The notes under the pieces: generated by a model
Seen by the model: only the letters and a program-made list of their open reading frames with translations
Databases searched by the model: none
What the model was told of the DNA's origin: nothing
In this document: positions 41,901 through 53,967 of the stretch, piece after piece
Position numbering within the stretch: position 1 is the first letter of the stretch
How the letters are laid out: every line of letters starts with the position of its first letter
Made by a program: the position numbers and the translations under genes
Source: Maylandia zebra
Lineage: Eukaryota; Chordata; Actinopteri; Cichliformes; Cichlidae
DNA: 64,000 nucleotides
NCBI RefSeq assembly: GCF_041146795.1
Contig: NC_135180.1
Location: 40,389,794 to 40,453,793 of the forward strand
Reading direction: 5' to 3'

Positions 41901-43246
41901 TTCCTGTGAGACTTTAACCCGGGCTTTTGAGCTGAATGACTGTTCGACCTTTGACCCTGGGTCTCACCTGCCGGGCTGAACTTCACCGCCGATTTGGCCA
42001 TCCTCGAAGCGCCGGGTGTGTTTTCGAGGCAACTCAGTTCTGCCCTGAGAGCTTCATTTTCCACCTCTACGCTTGCATACAGCTCCCTGAAGACTCTGCA
42101 GATTTTACGGACTGCCTCTCTGGCCACGCCCCCCAGCACGATGGACAGGTGAGCCTGCAGCACAGACGCATGGGTGACATGATAGATGCACAGGTGGAAC
42201 AGGTAAAACATCTGATCTGAGGACCCGAGCGTAACTGATTTCTGATTACGCAACCTGTAGACAGGCCCCGCCCACATCCACCTGAGGAGTTCACCCTCAA
42301 GTCACAACATGCTGACTCTCTTGGAGACTGACTGATGCTCACAGCGAGTTTTCTCCATGACATGCAGCATGTTTTCAGTGCGAATGCCTGACTGACTGTT
42401 GGCCTGTGGCACGAACACCGACAGTGCTGAGACAAACACCGAAACCATCCAGCCTGACTTGGAACCGCTTCACCGAGGACGCCGTTTCCACAGCTCTTCA
42501 CAATCACCTGCACGCTCAGTCATGTGACGATGTCATTCATAGATTTTCTCTGCTTTTATTTATCTTTTTATTCCGTGGACAGTTGGTGCATGCACAATGA
42601 CAGGCCTTCCTAAACACAGGTTCCCCCCAAAGCTGTGCGCTGAGCCCAGTGACTGCAGCCCCAGCTGTTTACAGATGGCACCGTGATGCTTGGCCTCATT
42701 TCTAATGAGGGTGGTTAGCGAGGCTGCACCTTTAAGGTTTAGGTGCTGCTGTTTTCTCCTCTGTTGATGCTGGTTAACCTTAAGCTTCTGTTTAGGTTAA
42801 GTAGAGGATGATGACGTCATACCACCTGCGGCAGGTGAAGATGAGGCTGCGAACAGATCTGTTTACGTAAACTTTGGTCATGTGAGCAGTTACAGCTAAA
42901 CCATGCGCGCGCACCACACTTCTGGACAAACCTGAAGGCATGCGCACTTCAGAGCTGCATATACCTGGGTCAAAGATCAAACACCTGCCTCCAGGCGTCT
43001 CCTGCGTGTCAGTGGGCGGGGCCAAAACGTGTTGTTTTTTTTTTACCTTTCATCCCTTCTGTAGCATGTTTTTAACGCGAAACCGGAAGTGACGGCGGAT
43101 TTTGCTCTCACATAATCTTCACCTGAGCTCCTCACCTGGCCGTGCTCCGCTCGCGCGCCCTCCCTCCCCAACTCGTGCACAGCGCTCCCCACGGCTACCT
43201 CCATGATCAGCTCCACCTGCGAAGAGAACGTGCTCAGGGCTGCCAT
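38970..43246 (-). CDS. poly-C2H2 zinc-finger protein, complete
   Basis: Six exons join in frame: 43246-43136, 42154-41968, 41878-41595, 41507-41438, 41189-40424 and 39765-38970. They give 2214 bp, 737 aa. The start AACATGGCAGCC is a good Kozak context. Exon 1 (TFSSQVELIMEVAVGSAVHEL) and exon 2 (LSIVLGGVAREAVRKICRVF) each carry the helical N-terminal motif common in fish zinc-finger proteins, followed by a coiled-coil-like stretch. Exons 3-4 are acidic linker. Eight C2H2 fingers are encoded in exon 5 and eight in exon 6. The ninth spans the junction, and the last lacks a proper second His. Linkers of HTGEKPY/HSGEKPF type mark it as DNA-binding and nuclear. There is no KRAB, SCAN or BTB domain. 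Orthology is not recognised. Confidence 0.9.
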
Positions 43247-43480
43247 GTTGTCTTTGTCCCATGCCGGTCCGCGCGCACACGTTTTCGGAGGACGAACCGA
43301 CCGAGGAGGGTTCGGGTCAGCCGGCCCGGGTCAGAGGTCAGACGAATACGCTCTCCGCGGGATGATTCCTCGCTCTCTTTGCTACCAACATGGCGGTCTG
43401 ACGCGATGGTTACTTCCGGGTCAGAAGGCGAATCTCTCTTCTTCTCCTTCGTGGTAGGACCGCCACCTGCTGGAGGAAAG
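43247..43480 (-). promoter_or_regulatory. likely promoter of the zinc-finger gene
   Basis: CpG-rich DNA next to the start codon. It has a YY1-like CAACATGGCGG at 43386-43396 and an ETS-like ACTTCCGGG at 43412-43420. An ACCGGAAGTGACG element lies inside intron 1 at about 43082. No TATA box is seen, consistent with a housekeeping-type CpG promoter. Confidence 0.5.
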
Positions 43481-43559
43481 GTGAAGCGCTCAACAAATTA
43501 ACTGAGCGTGCGCACCCAGAGCGTCTGCGGAGACGTCACCAGAAAAATGAGAAAATGAA

Positions 43560-44010
43560 AAAAAAAATCATTTCCAATTCATCCTGACATAAAAGACGTA
43601 CATTTTAAAACGTCAGGTGGAATTTATCCAAAAAACGATGTTATCATACTTTTTTTGTTTTGTTTTGGTTTGTTGTTTTTCCATAACTTGTGTATCTGCA
43701 AATATACACATTCTGTATTTTTCATATGAAAGAAACTATACTGTGGTGGGGCTTGCTAATTTCTTGTTTTTGATTTATGTATGTTATGTTTTGTTTTACT
43801 TCATATGTTTATATGTTTCATATGTTGTTTGTTTAATTTAAGACAAAAAAAAAAATTAAATGAATGAGAGGTAAAACTTGAGGGGGTAGGGACAAATAAG
43901 TAAATACTTCAGCCTACTCCTTTTCAAACAAATAATGGAATGATATTTTGTAATGATTGTGAAGGCACATGTTTGAAATGTTTGAAATAAAAATGAACTG
44001 AACTGAACTG
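43560..44010 (+). mobile_element. LINE 3' UTR with (GAACT)n tail
   Basis: AT-rich 3' UTR-like sequence ends TTGAAATAAAAATGAACTG and repeats GAACT five times. There is no coding part, so a strongly truncated copy. Confidence 0.55.
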
Positions 44011-44139
44011 AACTGAACTGAAATGTATTTATGAACATCAGTCCAACAATGATTAAAGAAACATGTCCACAAGGTTGAGCCTGAAAGATTATAAAAAAGA
44101 AAAAACTGTTACAGTGTAACAAAGGTCAACACAAAGTGC

Positions 44140-44560
44140 GAAGAGAAAAAGTCCTTTACTGTATGTCAAAAGAAGAAAAGTAGAAAGAGCAGTCGGGAGT
44201 TTTTCATTCAGCCATCTTTTCATACACAGTTAAGCTTCACAGCATCTACATTTATGGATAAAAAGATATCCCTCATAACAGCACTGTCCTGAAAACAGAA
44301 TGCAGATTTTATTGTCAATAACTATCCCGACGATTGAGTCGCCCTGGACTGCATGCAGCGCCACGTGCCGTTCCAAAAAGCTTGAACCCATTCACAGTGA
44401 AAAAACACGTGATGCAGGCTTTCAGTGTCGTTTTCACAGAATACACATGTATTCAGATTAAATTTCAATCTTATAAAAATCGTATTTATTATTTTGATGT
44501 TTACTTTTTTTACTTTAGGTGAAAGGGGAAGAGAAATATATTTTCTTTGTATAACCCTAA
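44140..44560 (-). mobile_element. L1-like ORF2 C-terminal fragment
   Basis: On minus it reads CVFCENDTESLHHVFFHCEW then VQAFW, the C-x2-C-H-C knuckle near the L1 ORF2 C-terminus, followed by degraded sequence toward 44150. Confidence 0.6.
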
Positions 44561-45428
44561 TCTTCTTGTTCTTAAATTCTTTAAGAATATAACAGGGTTA
44601 GGACAAAATAGCTCTGATCGCCTTGTTTGTGTCACAAAAGTCAATTCCTGCTCTGCGGAGCTGTGTCAGTCCAGAGGAGACCTTAGAGAGCACAATATCT
44701 TCTTTATCTTTGATCTCAAAGGGACACTTTTATAGTTCCGTCAGCGTATCTGATGTTGAACTTCTTACAGGTAACAAGTCACATCCTCCTCATCTGTAAA
44801 ATGGATCTCCATTCATCCACAGACTATTTACCCAGTCGATGTACCTGTTGTTGTACTGTGAGGAGTAAAGTTATGTTTGTATATTCATTTCCATTAAAGA
44901 GGCACCTGCTTATGGAAATCTGAGAGTTTAACTGGTAATGAGCTGCAGTCTAAATCACAGTGAAGCGAAATGAGTGAATGTGGCAAATGCTGAAAAACAA
45001 AACCTGTCTCCCCATTGGTCAGTCCAAAATGTGACATCCTGATGTGTCGCTCAACCCTGAATGTTTAATGAGCCGAACAACATTTTTAAGTTTAACATAG
45101 GAGTTAAGTACCGAAAAACCTAGGACTAGCTCAGTGACAGGTGGCGTTTAATAGAGCTCTATTGGCCCAGTAATAATTTTTTTGAACAAAATTGTTCATC
45201 TGTCATCACCTCAGATCGTCTCCAACCGTTTCCCAACTCGCCTCGCTTGTTCAGTGTGAGGCCACAGCCTCCTCCCAGTCCTCCCACAGCAGCACGTCTG
45301 CAAAGTGGAACCTACCGCTCTTACCGACAGCTGAGTCGACGCTAAATCTCTTCTTTCACATGTCTCCAGAATAATGATATGTTTCTGTGCAACACATCCA
45401 TAGCTTCCTCCATCTTTGCCCCCATATC
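44561..45428. other. no gene seen
   Basis: Unassigned DNA. The short frame at 45192-45374 has no domain or splice support. Confidence 0.4.
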
Positions 45429-45760
45429 AGGTAAATGGCCTGCATTTGTATAGCGCTTTTCTAGTCCCTAAGGACCCCAAAGCGCTTCACACTACATTCA
45501 GTCATTCACACGCACACATTCACACACTGGCGATGGCAAGCTACATTGTAGCCACAGCTGCCCTGGGGCGCACTGACAGAGGCGAGGCTGCCAGACACTG
45601 GCGCCACCGGGCCCTCTGACCACCACCAGTAGGCAAACATGGGGTTAGTATCTTGCCCAAGGATACTTGGCATGCAGCCAGGAGGTAGCCTGGGATCGAA
45701 CCACCGACCTTCTGATTTGTGGCTGACCTGCTCTGCCACCTGAGCTACAGCCACCCCAGT
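45429..45760 (-). mobile_element. tRNA-derived SINE
   Basis: Same subfamily as 6771-7104 and close in sequence. On minus it has GGGTGGCTGTAGCTCAGG at its head and B-box GGTTCGATCCC. The tail is AAAAGCGCTATACAAATGC. Confidence 0.85.
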
Positions 45761-45764
45761 GCGA

Positions 45765-46115
45765 TTTTGGAAAGTATTCAAAGGAAGAGGTTATCAAATG
45801 AAAAATGAGAAAGGGAGATTAAGAAAGTAGGCAGGAGTACTAAGAGGCTAGGTGTGCAGATAAGAGAGATTTCAAAGGAGAACTAAAAGGCTTAAAGTGA
45901 GCTGTATGTGAGGCTGGACACCAACGAGATGAGAACTTGTATCGATTGGCAGAGACAGAGCTGACAGGATGTGGAGAATGGATGAGTTCAGGCAGAAGGG
46001 AGGAAGAAGACCTCAGAGAGGGTTCATGGATGTAGTGAAAGAGAACATGCAGAGGGTTGGTGAGAAAGATGAGGATGATCCATTGTGGCAACCTGTAAAG
46101 GGAGCAGCTGAGAGA
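45765..46115 (+). mobile_element. RTE-like LINE fragment
   Basis: The frame at 45969-46115 reads RMDEFRQKGGRRPQRGFMDVV, the C-terminal signature of RTE-type and related endonuclease-RT elements. Degraded upstream sequence starts right after the SINE. Confidence 0.55.
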
Positions 46116-49100
46116 AAAAGAGGAAGCACTTTAATTCCTGGACATGATTTAATAATCACCTTTTTATTGCTGATGCTGTATTTTTTCTTATTTGCATTTA
46201 AGGTGAGCTGGTGTTGTGGTGCTGGAACCAGGCGACCTCCCCAACAGAGTAATAAAATTCTGCTGGATTCCAGAGGGAGATATATTTCTGTCTGTAACAC
46301 GCTGGACGTATTCTTGCTAAGTTTATTTAAAATCAGAATCACAGTTTAAGTGAAAACTTATGTCTGAAAACAGACAGTCACTAACGTTTTACTCAGCATT
46401 CTTTGCTTTGACCCAGTAAAACCATGAATCTGAATCCACAGTACTAAACTATTTGACTCCAGTTTAATGATAAAAATGGCAAAAGTGTGTTCATTAAAAA
46501 TCTGATTTATTTTCATCACAGTGTCACAACAGTCAATAAAAATAAACACAGACTCTGAACTCGTTCACCTGGACCCTGATCCAGGAAGCGGCTTCAGCAA
46601 ACCCTGAACTTCCTGTTCCAGAAGATTCGAGCTGGTCCAATCAGCTCTGAGTATGTTCAGCCTGACAGACCAGGGCAAAGAGTCAACAAAGAGCACTCTG
46701 TCATCGTCACAGACTGAATAAAGTTTGATTTAGATCAGCTGAATCCTGATGTGACCTTTGACCTTAAATCCAACAATCGGAGCAAGTTTGCCCACAGCAT
46801 CTGTTATAGAGCTGTCTGCATGCCGCTCAGACACGGTTCAAACATTTCAGGAGGAGACGTTTAAATCGGGAACACAGTTCCAAAACAGAGCCGAACCTCG
46901 GTCTGATCCGCTCTGAATCTGTGCTCCTGATCCAATTTGGATCCATCCTGCAGAGTCAGTGCTGTGGACTCCCTGCTGTCTGGCATACCCACTGAGAATG
47001 TGTTAAGGTCAGAGGTTACAGTGAAAAATAAGTGTTTGTACGAACTTCACTCTGATCTCTGACAGCTATTCTACGAAATGGAAGGTCAGTTAAATGGTTG
47101 GGCTGCAGGACTCAGGGCGGAGTCAGAGAGAACACCTGCCAGTGAAAAGGTGAAGTTCACAGAGTCTGTTGCCACAGTAACGGACTCAGAGTTTAACTGA
47201 AGCTGCTTTCTGGAGCAGGACCCTGATTCAGTGCCAGCACTCCGCTCAGTCACAGGGACACCTGCCCACAGGTGAAGTACACGAATGAGAGTGAAACAGC
47301 GCCATCATGTGGACAAAATGACCTGATTTTTATGTGACTGACCTTTACATCATCATCCCGAGCCTTAAGCCAGGTGTCGTTTGAAGAATAAAATATTTTA
47401 GTTTTTCGTGTTGCATGGAGGAGTCATGTGACACTCTCAGGTCATGTGACTGTTCCCTCAGTGCAGTGGTCAACATGACATTACATGTATGTAATTACCT
47501 TACATACAGTACCGTCATCTTTCAGTGATACAGTAATGATGTACTGATTACATGTTGGTCCCTCTCTCTGACCGGCCTGTGCTACGGCTGCTCACGCTCT
47601 GGCACAGAGGAAAGGAGGAAGACAAACTGAGCAAGCTCAGGAAGTCTTTGTGGGAATGGACATCATCATCATCATCATCATCATCACGTTGTTACCTGGC
47701 TGCACAGCTGCGTTCAGCATCATGGGATCGCAGTAGAATCTGTCCTGCACTCTGCTGTGGTTCTGCTGTGTAACGTTCAGTGACACCGAGCGCGGTGGGA
47801 ACAATGATTTAAACATTTCTCTGACAGTCTGAGGGAACGATCAGTCTTATGTTTCACAGACACTGATCCTGTTCATTGATTAATCTTAAAATTTCTCAGG
47901 ACAAGTTAATAAAGTTTTATTTTAATATCGACTTTTACAAACTGAAGTGCACTTGGTTGATTACAGGAACAAAAAGCATCAAATCGTTAACAAGGACGCT
48001 ATAGATGACATGATCACACTCTGTGTTGATCACAGCGAGTGTGAGAGTTTGTGTGCATATCCAAATATGAAATCTCCCCATGGCTTCGAGAACATCTGTG
48101 GACAAGATGGTCAACGTCTGTGGCAGACAGGAAGTCACGTGACCTCAGAATTGGAAGACACGTGCGGTCGTTTACACGTGGCCGAGTAGGCGGGGCGTGC
48201 ACGATGAGGAGGAACAGGCCTCATAATTCCTGTCAAACTTTGATGTTTGTAGAATCAGCTGAGGTGGAGACGTCACATGACTCCATTATAACCCCGGCTG
48301 CGATGCTCCTCTGTTACACAAGAGCGAGGTTGCTGTGACTTCAAATGCCGGGTGCTGCTGATGTCACATGATTTCCTGTCCTCCATCTTGTCTGTAGTCA
48401 GATGCCACGTGGCTTGAGGCTGATTTACATTTATCTGATATCCCATAATGCTTTGCTTCAGTGCTTTGATTTGACATCATGATAATCAATCAGCTCATTC
48501 ACCAATGATCAATAAACTGCATTCATCAAGTGAAAGCTTTCTGCAGACCGTCATCATCATCTACTGCCCCCAAAGGAGTGACCTTTGACCCTGACAAAGC
48601 TGTCTCTCCCTGTTGTTGATGACAGTCGGGGCAGCTGATGAGAGCAGACGAACAAACAACCTGTCAAAATATTCTCTTTTCAAAATAGCCTTTCTCATCT
48701 GAATAAAAGTGTTTTCCATATAAAACACGGTCACGTCATTCTTTCACACACAGATGAGCAAGCCTTTAATTTTTTAAATATAAAAACACGATTAAGCAAC
48801 ATTTTCAGCCTTTTTGTTACTTTATAAATGACTTTTTTCTGCTACACAACTGTCAGACTTAAAAAAAAACATCAGTCTTTTACAGATAGAAAAATAACGA
48901 GTAGAAAGACGACAGAAAGCTCTGCTACACCCGAATGACCACGCCCTTCTAGACTCTGATTGGATGGCAGGAGAACACCCGCATGAGTGTGTGTGTGAGA
49001 GTTTGTGTGTGTGTGTGGGGGGGGAGCTGCTTATCAGGTAACCTCAGGGGCAACTTCCTGCTTAACCCATGCAAGGAAACAGATTGGCTAATCAATATCT

Positions 49101-49640
49101 AGATCACTGGGAAACCACACCCCTTTTCTCTGTGAAGACGCTGATTTGGACAGTGCCTTTTCCTGGAGGTGAAACTTCCTTCCTAGAGGGCTCTGTGTGA
49201 ACATTACTGCCCTCTGCACAGATTGACCGATTTCTCTGATTATTCTTCTGATGGTGAACGGACCTGCACACATCAGGACATCTGCAGCTTTACTGTGGTA
49301 TGTTCTTTCTTTAAATGACAAACATACCACACGGAGGAGCAGGTCCACCTGTTAGTTTTTGTATGTAACTGAAGAACGTTTGCTCTTTCATGACTATTAG
49401 ATTCAGTATAACTTGAATTCATGTAAAAAAGTAAGATGCTCAGAAGGGAAGAAAGAAGTTTAGTCAGATGACTTTCAGCAGTGGCTCTGCTCTTGCTCTC
49501 GTGAAACAAGGAAGGAAAAGCATCTTTCATCACATTCAAGCATTCAGTGCACGGTGGAACCTCATCATGATCATCATTGCTGTGTTTCTCCGTTTTACAC
49601 AACACTGTTCTGGGTGTTTCATGGCGCGAGTATTTGTCTT
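46116..49640. other. no gene seen on inspection
   Basis: About 3.5 kb without a recognised gene or large repeat. It holds an (ATC)n array at 47660-47687, poly-A stretches near 48770-48870 and a (GT)n patch near 48991-49018. If 49862-49641 is a terminal exon, the DNA just below it would be its 3' UTR. Confidence 0.4.
47660..47687 (+). repeat. (ATC)n microsatellite
   Basis: About nine ATC units. Confidence 0.9.
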
Positions 49641-49862
49641 TCAGATGGCGGTGTCCCAGAACACGGTGGCAGCATGGCCAGCGGCAGTGGGCGAGGCCGA
49701 GTATGGCGGTGGCTGCTTCCTCTTCCAGCTGGGCAAGATGGGCATACTGTCCTGTTTGCACAGATTCTTATCTGGCCGCTGACGAGCTTTGATCTCTCGA
49801 CATAAAACTCTCTTTTTCTCAATCATCTCCATCATGGTGGCGTCGCCACATAGCCATGGCAT
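49641..49862 (-). CDS. candidate terminal exon, unknown gene
   Basis: A frame follows the acceptor CTTTGTGTCCAG and runs 73 codons to a stop at 49641. It is very GC-rich at third codon positions in AT-rich surroundings. The sequence is highly charged and helical first (MEMIEKKRVLCREIKARQRP), then DKNLCKQDSMPILPSWKRK. A PPPY motif follows (WW-domain ligand type), and the end is WDTAI, hydrophobic as in PDZ ligands. I do not recognise the protein. No upstream exon was found among the repeats to the right, so a retroposed fragment cannot be excluded. Confidence 0.45.
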   Translation of the reverse strand: MPWLCGDATMMEMIEKKRVLCREIKARQRPDKNLCKQDSMPILPSWKRKQPPPYSASPTAAGHAATVFWDTAI

Positions 49863-50214
49863 CTGGACACAAAGAACAGCTCGACATCAACAGACCCATA
49901 CCTCCCTTCTCACTGCAAACTACACTGAGACACACAACGTTACTGTGATGTTTCACACAACTGCTGGCTGTGGACGCCCTGCAGGTTCACCGTCACATTC
50001 CTATTCCTAACCTGCTTTCTTTGACCTAGATAAAAATGTCACTGAGGTCAAGGAAAAGAGATGATGCTGAGGACAGGAATGACCTCACGTTTGTTTTTCC
50101 TCCATGATGTGACATTGGATGTCTGAAGTGCTCACACTACAGTTTGCAGAAGATGGACTACAAAACCTCCGTCTAACTTCCCTACAACATTGTTTTCTGG
50201 AGGTAATTTATACC

Positions 50215-50271
50215 AGAAAAGTCAGTGAAATATAAGGTTTAATTTCAACCTTATATTTCACTGACTTTTCT
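50215..50271. repeat. perfect 25-bp hairpin
   Basis: Arms 50215-50239 and 50247-50271 are exact reverse complements around a 7-base loop (TAATTTC). The hairpin abuts the 5' side of a LINE fragment. Confidence 0.95.
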
Positions 50272-50640
50272 GTGAAATATAATATAACATCCAGGGTTAG
50301 ATTTACTAATGTCTGTAGCAGCACAAGGCCGTCTTTTGATGTTATAAATGTGCTGGTCAGTTTTAAAGTCTTAAATAATCAGGCCCCATCTTATCTTAAT
50401 GACCTTGTAGTACCATATCAGCCTATTAGAGCACTTCGCTCTCGCTCTGCAGGCCTACTTGTTGTTCCTAGAGTATTTAAAAGTAGAATGGGAGGCAGAG
50501 CCTTCAGTTTTCAGGCCCCTCTTCTGTGGAACCAGCTTCCAGTTTGGATTCAGGAGACAGACACTATCTCTACTTTCAAGATTAGGCTTCAAACTTTCCT
50601 TGTGTTAGGGCTGGACCAGGTCTATTTATTTGTTTGATTA
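50272..50640 (+). mobile_element. L2-like LINE C-terminal fragment
   Basis: The frame reads FKVLNNQAPSYLNDLVVPYQ, RALRSRSAGLLVVP and FQAPLLWNQLPVWI, typical of L2/CR1 C-termini. A shorter, degraded relative lies at about 41310-41435, in the intron next to zinc-finger exon 5. Confidence 0.75.
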
Positions 50641-50716
50641 TTTATTTAAAATTTTATACTTTGTAAAAGTGTAGTACTTTTTTTTGAACAGTAAGATACA
50701 TTTAAAATGAGTCAGC

Positions 50717-50719
<3 letters not shown>

Positions 50720-50789
<70 letters not shown>
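50720..50789 (+). repeat. (CA)n microsatellite
   Basis: About 35 CA units. Confidence 0.97.
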
Positions 50790-50793
<4 letters not shown>

Positions 50794-51052
50794 ATGTATA
50801 AGCTTGTATGCTAACTGTATCTCTTAATACATAACTCTATTACCAAAACATAACTTATCGTGTTGTAAACAATAATGATATGATTTTCTGTCCAGCCTGT
50901 TTGTGGAGTGACCTGATGAGTCTTGTTTGCCTGTGACCGTCGTGAATTGACATTGCTTTGAACAAAGGGTTAGATGCTTCATCAGTTTCCTAATGTGTTT
51001 ACAATGAGCTCTGTAGTATTTCATATGGTTTTTAAATGTAAGAATAGAATCT

Positions 51053-51694
51053 TTTTTTTTTTTTTTTTTTTTTTTGCCTGTCCCGTTTGGCTCTTTTGCC
51101 ATCAGAATTGTTGTCTAAAGGCAAAGAAAGATGCCCAACGGATTTACTTTATTGACCATCCCAGCCTTGCCGTAATGGTCCATTTGATTCACCTTTTATT
51201 GTTTATTTTATTTTCACTTACTGAATACGGGACAGACTTGACTGGGGGAAAGAAGGGGAGAAAGAAAGAGGGAAAGAGAAACAGCTGAGAAGAGGGACGG
51301 GGGAGAAGGGCAAAAAACAAAACCAACAGAATGAGCAGAAAAAAAGAAAAAAAAGAAATAAAAAATGCTTATATCAATCACCTGGATCACCTGCTGAGAA
51401 AGAAAAAAGAAAACAAGCAGAAGAGAACAAGAGTAATAGAATAACCAGCATCACAATGATATATGGGAATATGACAGTAAATACTAAATGTTAAACATTA
51501 TTGTGCAGCACATAAGATCAACAGAACACAGTGTGCTTTGAGGTAGGAGCAAAAAGGGTGTAGTTTGTGGGTGTGATCACCCGTGTGTACACCTGTGAGC
51601 ATGGACGCGCTTGTTTTTAAAAGGTTCCTTCATGTAATGATCTGCTAGAGGGTGTGGGGGGCCACAGCCCCGTCCTCCAGGGCATGAAGCAGGT
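51053..51694 (-). mobile_element. retroposon family 'E', copy 2 (complete, with target-site duplication)
   Basis: A 642-bp unit has a terminal 24-base T run at 51052-51075 (poly-A on minus). It is flanked by the exact 17-bp duplication ATGTAAGAATAGAATCT at 51036-51052 and 51695-51711. On minus it starts ACCTGCTTCATGCCC and contains long pyrimidine tracts. It has no convincing ORF, tRNA or 7SL box. Its interrupted relative is at 5140-7260. Confidence 0.85.
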
Positions 51695-51711
51695 ATGTAA
51701 GAATAGAATCT

Positions 51712-52220
51712 AAAAGCACTTTTCTGATTAGTGCCTACTTGGGTCAGCTCGGCGCAGATTGACTCAGTTTTCAGGGTTTTCCATTATGTACTAGTACCTT
51801 ACGCACACCTTATGTCCCATTACGTACTGGTACTTTTTTAGCACCTACTCAGCGAGAGTTCTGGGCAATCCGAGGTGATCTGAAAACATGGCGTTAGCCT
51901 AAGCAGCCCCTTTAAGCCCTGATTTTAGTAATTTTTTTCATGGCTGTATCTGTTTCCCTCATTACTGGTGTAAATTGTGATTTAACTGAGCCCAGTCTGG
52001 TTTTCTGTTATCCTTCTGAGACACACTAAGTGCCTCTGAAGGATTAGGAAATTTGGATATAAGTGTCTTAATTTCCTACTGGATAACTGAGAACCTACAT
52101 GGACTGATCCCTACAGGCCTGTTCACTGTTTTATATTTCATTATATGTTCCAGTTGTGCCTTATTTCATTATCAAAATGCTGTGTTTCCCTTTTTGGCAT
52201 TAATGAAATGCACTTCTCTT
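51712..52220. other. no gene seen
   Basis: Unassigned sequence between retroposon E and the next LINE. Confidence 0.4.
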
Positions 52221-52224
52221 TTAA

Positions 52225-53608
52225 TGCGGGGGGATTCCCATCACATCTTATGAAGACTCTAGAGCGGCTCTTCCTCAACCTCCTCCGACCACAGGTACAA
52301 CATGCCCAGGACCCACTACAGTTTGCATACAAGGCGGGTGTCGGAGTGGAGGATGCCATCCTGTACCTCCTACACAGAGCCCACTCACACCTGGATGGGG
52401 GAAAAGGCACGGTCAGGATCCTGTTTCTTGACTTTTCCAGTGCCTTTAATACCATCCGGCCCTGTATGCTTCAGGAAAAACTGAACAGGATGGAGGTGGA
52501 CCCCTGCCTGGTGGCTTGGATCTCCGACTACCTCACCGACAGACCACAGTACGTCAGGCTGAAGGACATCACGTCTGACACTGTGGTCAGCAGCACAGGA
52601 GCACCACAGGGAACTGTGCTGTGCCCTCTTCTCTTCACCCTGTACACCTCTGACTTTGCTACAACTCTGAATTATGCCATATTCAGAAGTTTGCAGATGA
52701 CATGGCCATCATGGGGTGTATCTGGGATGATCAGGAAGAGGAGTACAGAAGTCTGGTGAGGAACTTTGTCGCATGGAGTCACACAAACCACCTGCAACTC
52801 AACACCTCAAAGACTAAGGAACTGGTTGTGGACTTCGGGAGGTCCAGAGAAGGTCCACTGCCGGTTCAGATAGAGGGGGAGGAGGTGGAGGTGGTCAACA
52901 AGTACAAGTACCTCGGGCTGTGGGTGGACAATAAACTGGACTGGTCATGCAACACAGAGCACCTGTATAAAAAAGCCCAAAGCCGACTGTACTTCCTCAG
53001 GAGGCTGAGGTCTTTTAACATCTGCAGGAAGCTCCTGAGGATGTTTTACCAGTCGGTGGTTGCTGGAGTACTTTTCTATGCTGTGGTGTGCTGGGGGAGC
53101 AGCACAGCAAAGAAGGACTCATCCAGGCTGGAGAAACTGATCAGGAGGGCTAGCTCTGTGGTCGGCATGAAGCTGGACACTCTGGTGACAGTGGCAGAGA
53201 AAAGGACATTAAAGAAACTGATGGACATTATGGACAATGCTGGGCATCCTCTGCACACGGCCATAAACAACCAGAAGAGTCTGTTCAGTGACAGGTTGCT
53301 TCTCCCAAAGACAAGAACTAACAGACTTAAAAACTCCTTTGTCCCACACGCCATCAAACTGTTTAACTCCTCTCTGGAGGGGAGAGGGAGGGGAAACAGG
53401 AGGACAAAGGAGGGGGGAACAACTAAGCTGTAGTGCCTCTTCACCTCACTGTACAATACCTTGTGCAATACTTTTTGTAAATAGTCAACAGTGCAATAGA
53501 CTCAATACTTGAAATGTGCAATTCACTTGTATTTTTATTTTTTATTCCTATTTATTCTATTTATCCCCTTCGTATATTTTATTTATATTTGTCTCTGTAT
53601 TTATATAT

Positions 53609-53687
<79 letters not shown>

Positions 53688-53800
53688 ACAATTCTGTAAC
53701 TGTAACTTCTGTCGTTGCTGTGCTTTTTGGAAGTCGAATTTCCCAGAGGAACCCACCCGAGGGATTAATAAAGTTCTATCTTATCTTATCTTATCTTATG
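52225..53800 (+). mobile_element. CR1/Rex1-like LINE, RT to 3' end
   Basis: Frame 1 (to about 52690) holds ILFLDFSSAFNTI and STGAPQGTVLCPLLF. Frame 2 (52687-53433) holds the catalytic FADD at 52690-52701, then KYKYLGLWVDNKLDW and the C-terminus. One frame change just before FADD separates them. The 3' end is GGATTAATAAAGTTCTATC followed by (TTATC)n, ending at about 53798. A (GT)n array lies at 53614-53666. Confidence 0.85.
53614..53666 (+). repeat. (GT)n microsatellite
   Basis: About 26 GT units followed by (AT)n, inside the LINE 3' UTR. Confidence 0.95.
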
Positions 53801-53967
53801 ATGCCTGGGTGTTTCTTCTTCACTCACTGTGTGTTTATGCACCTCTGCATTTAATGATGAGTTATTGTCATGTCTGACTGTGGCAGATGATGGACACAAA
53901 CACAGAAACAACATTTGTATCTTTCGTGTCAGACCGAGGGCCGTGTCAGCACTGCATCATCAAATTC

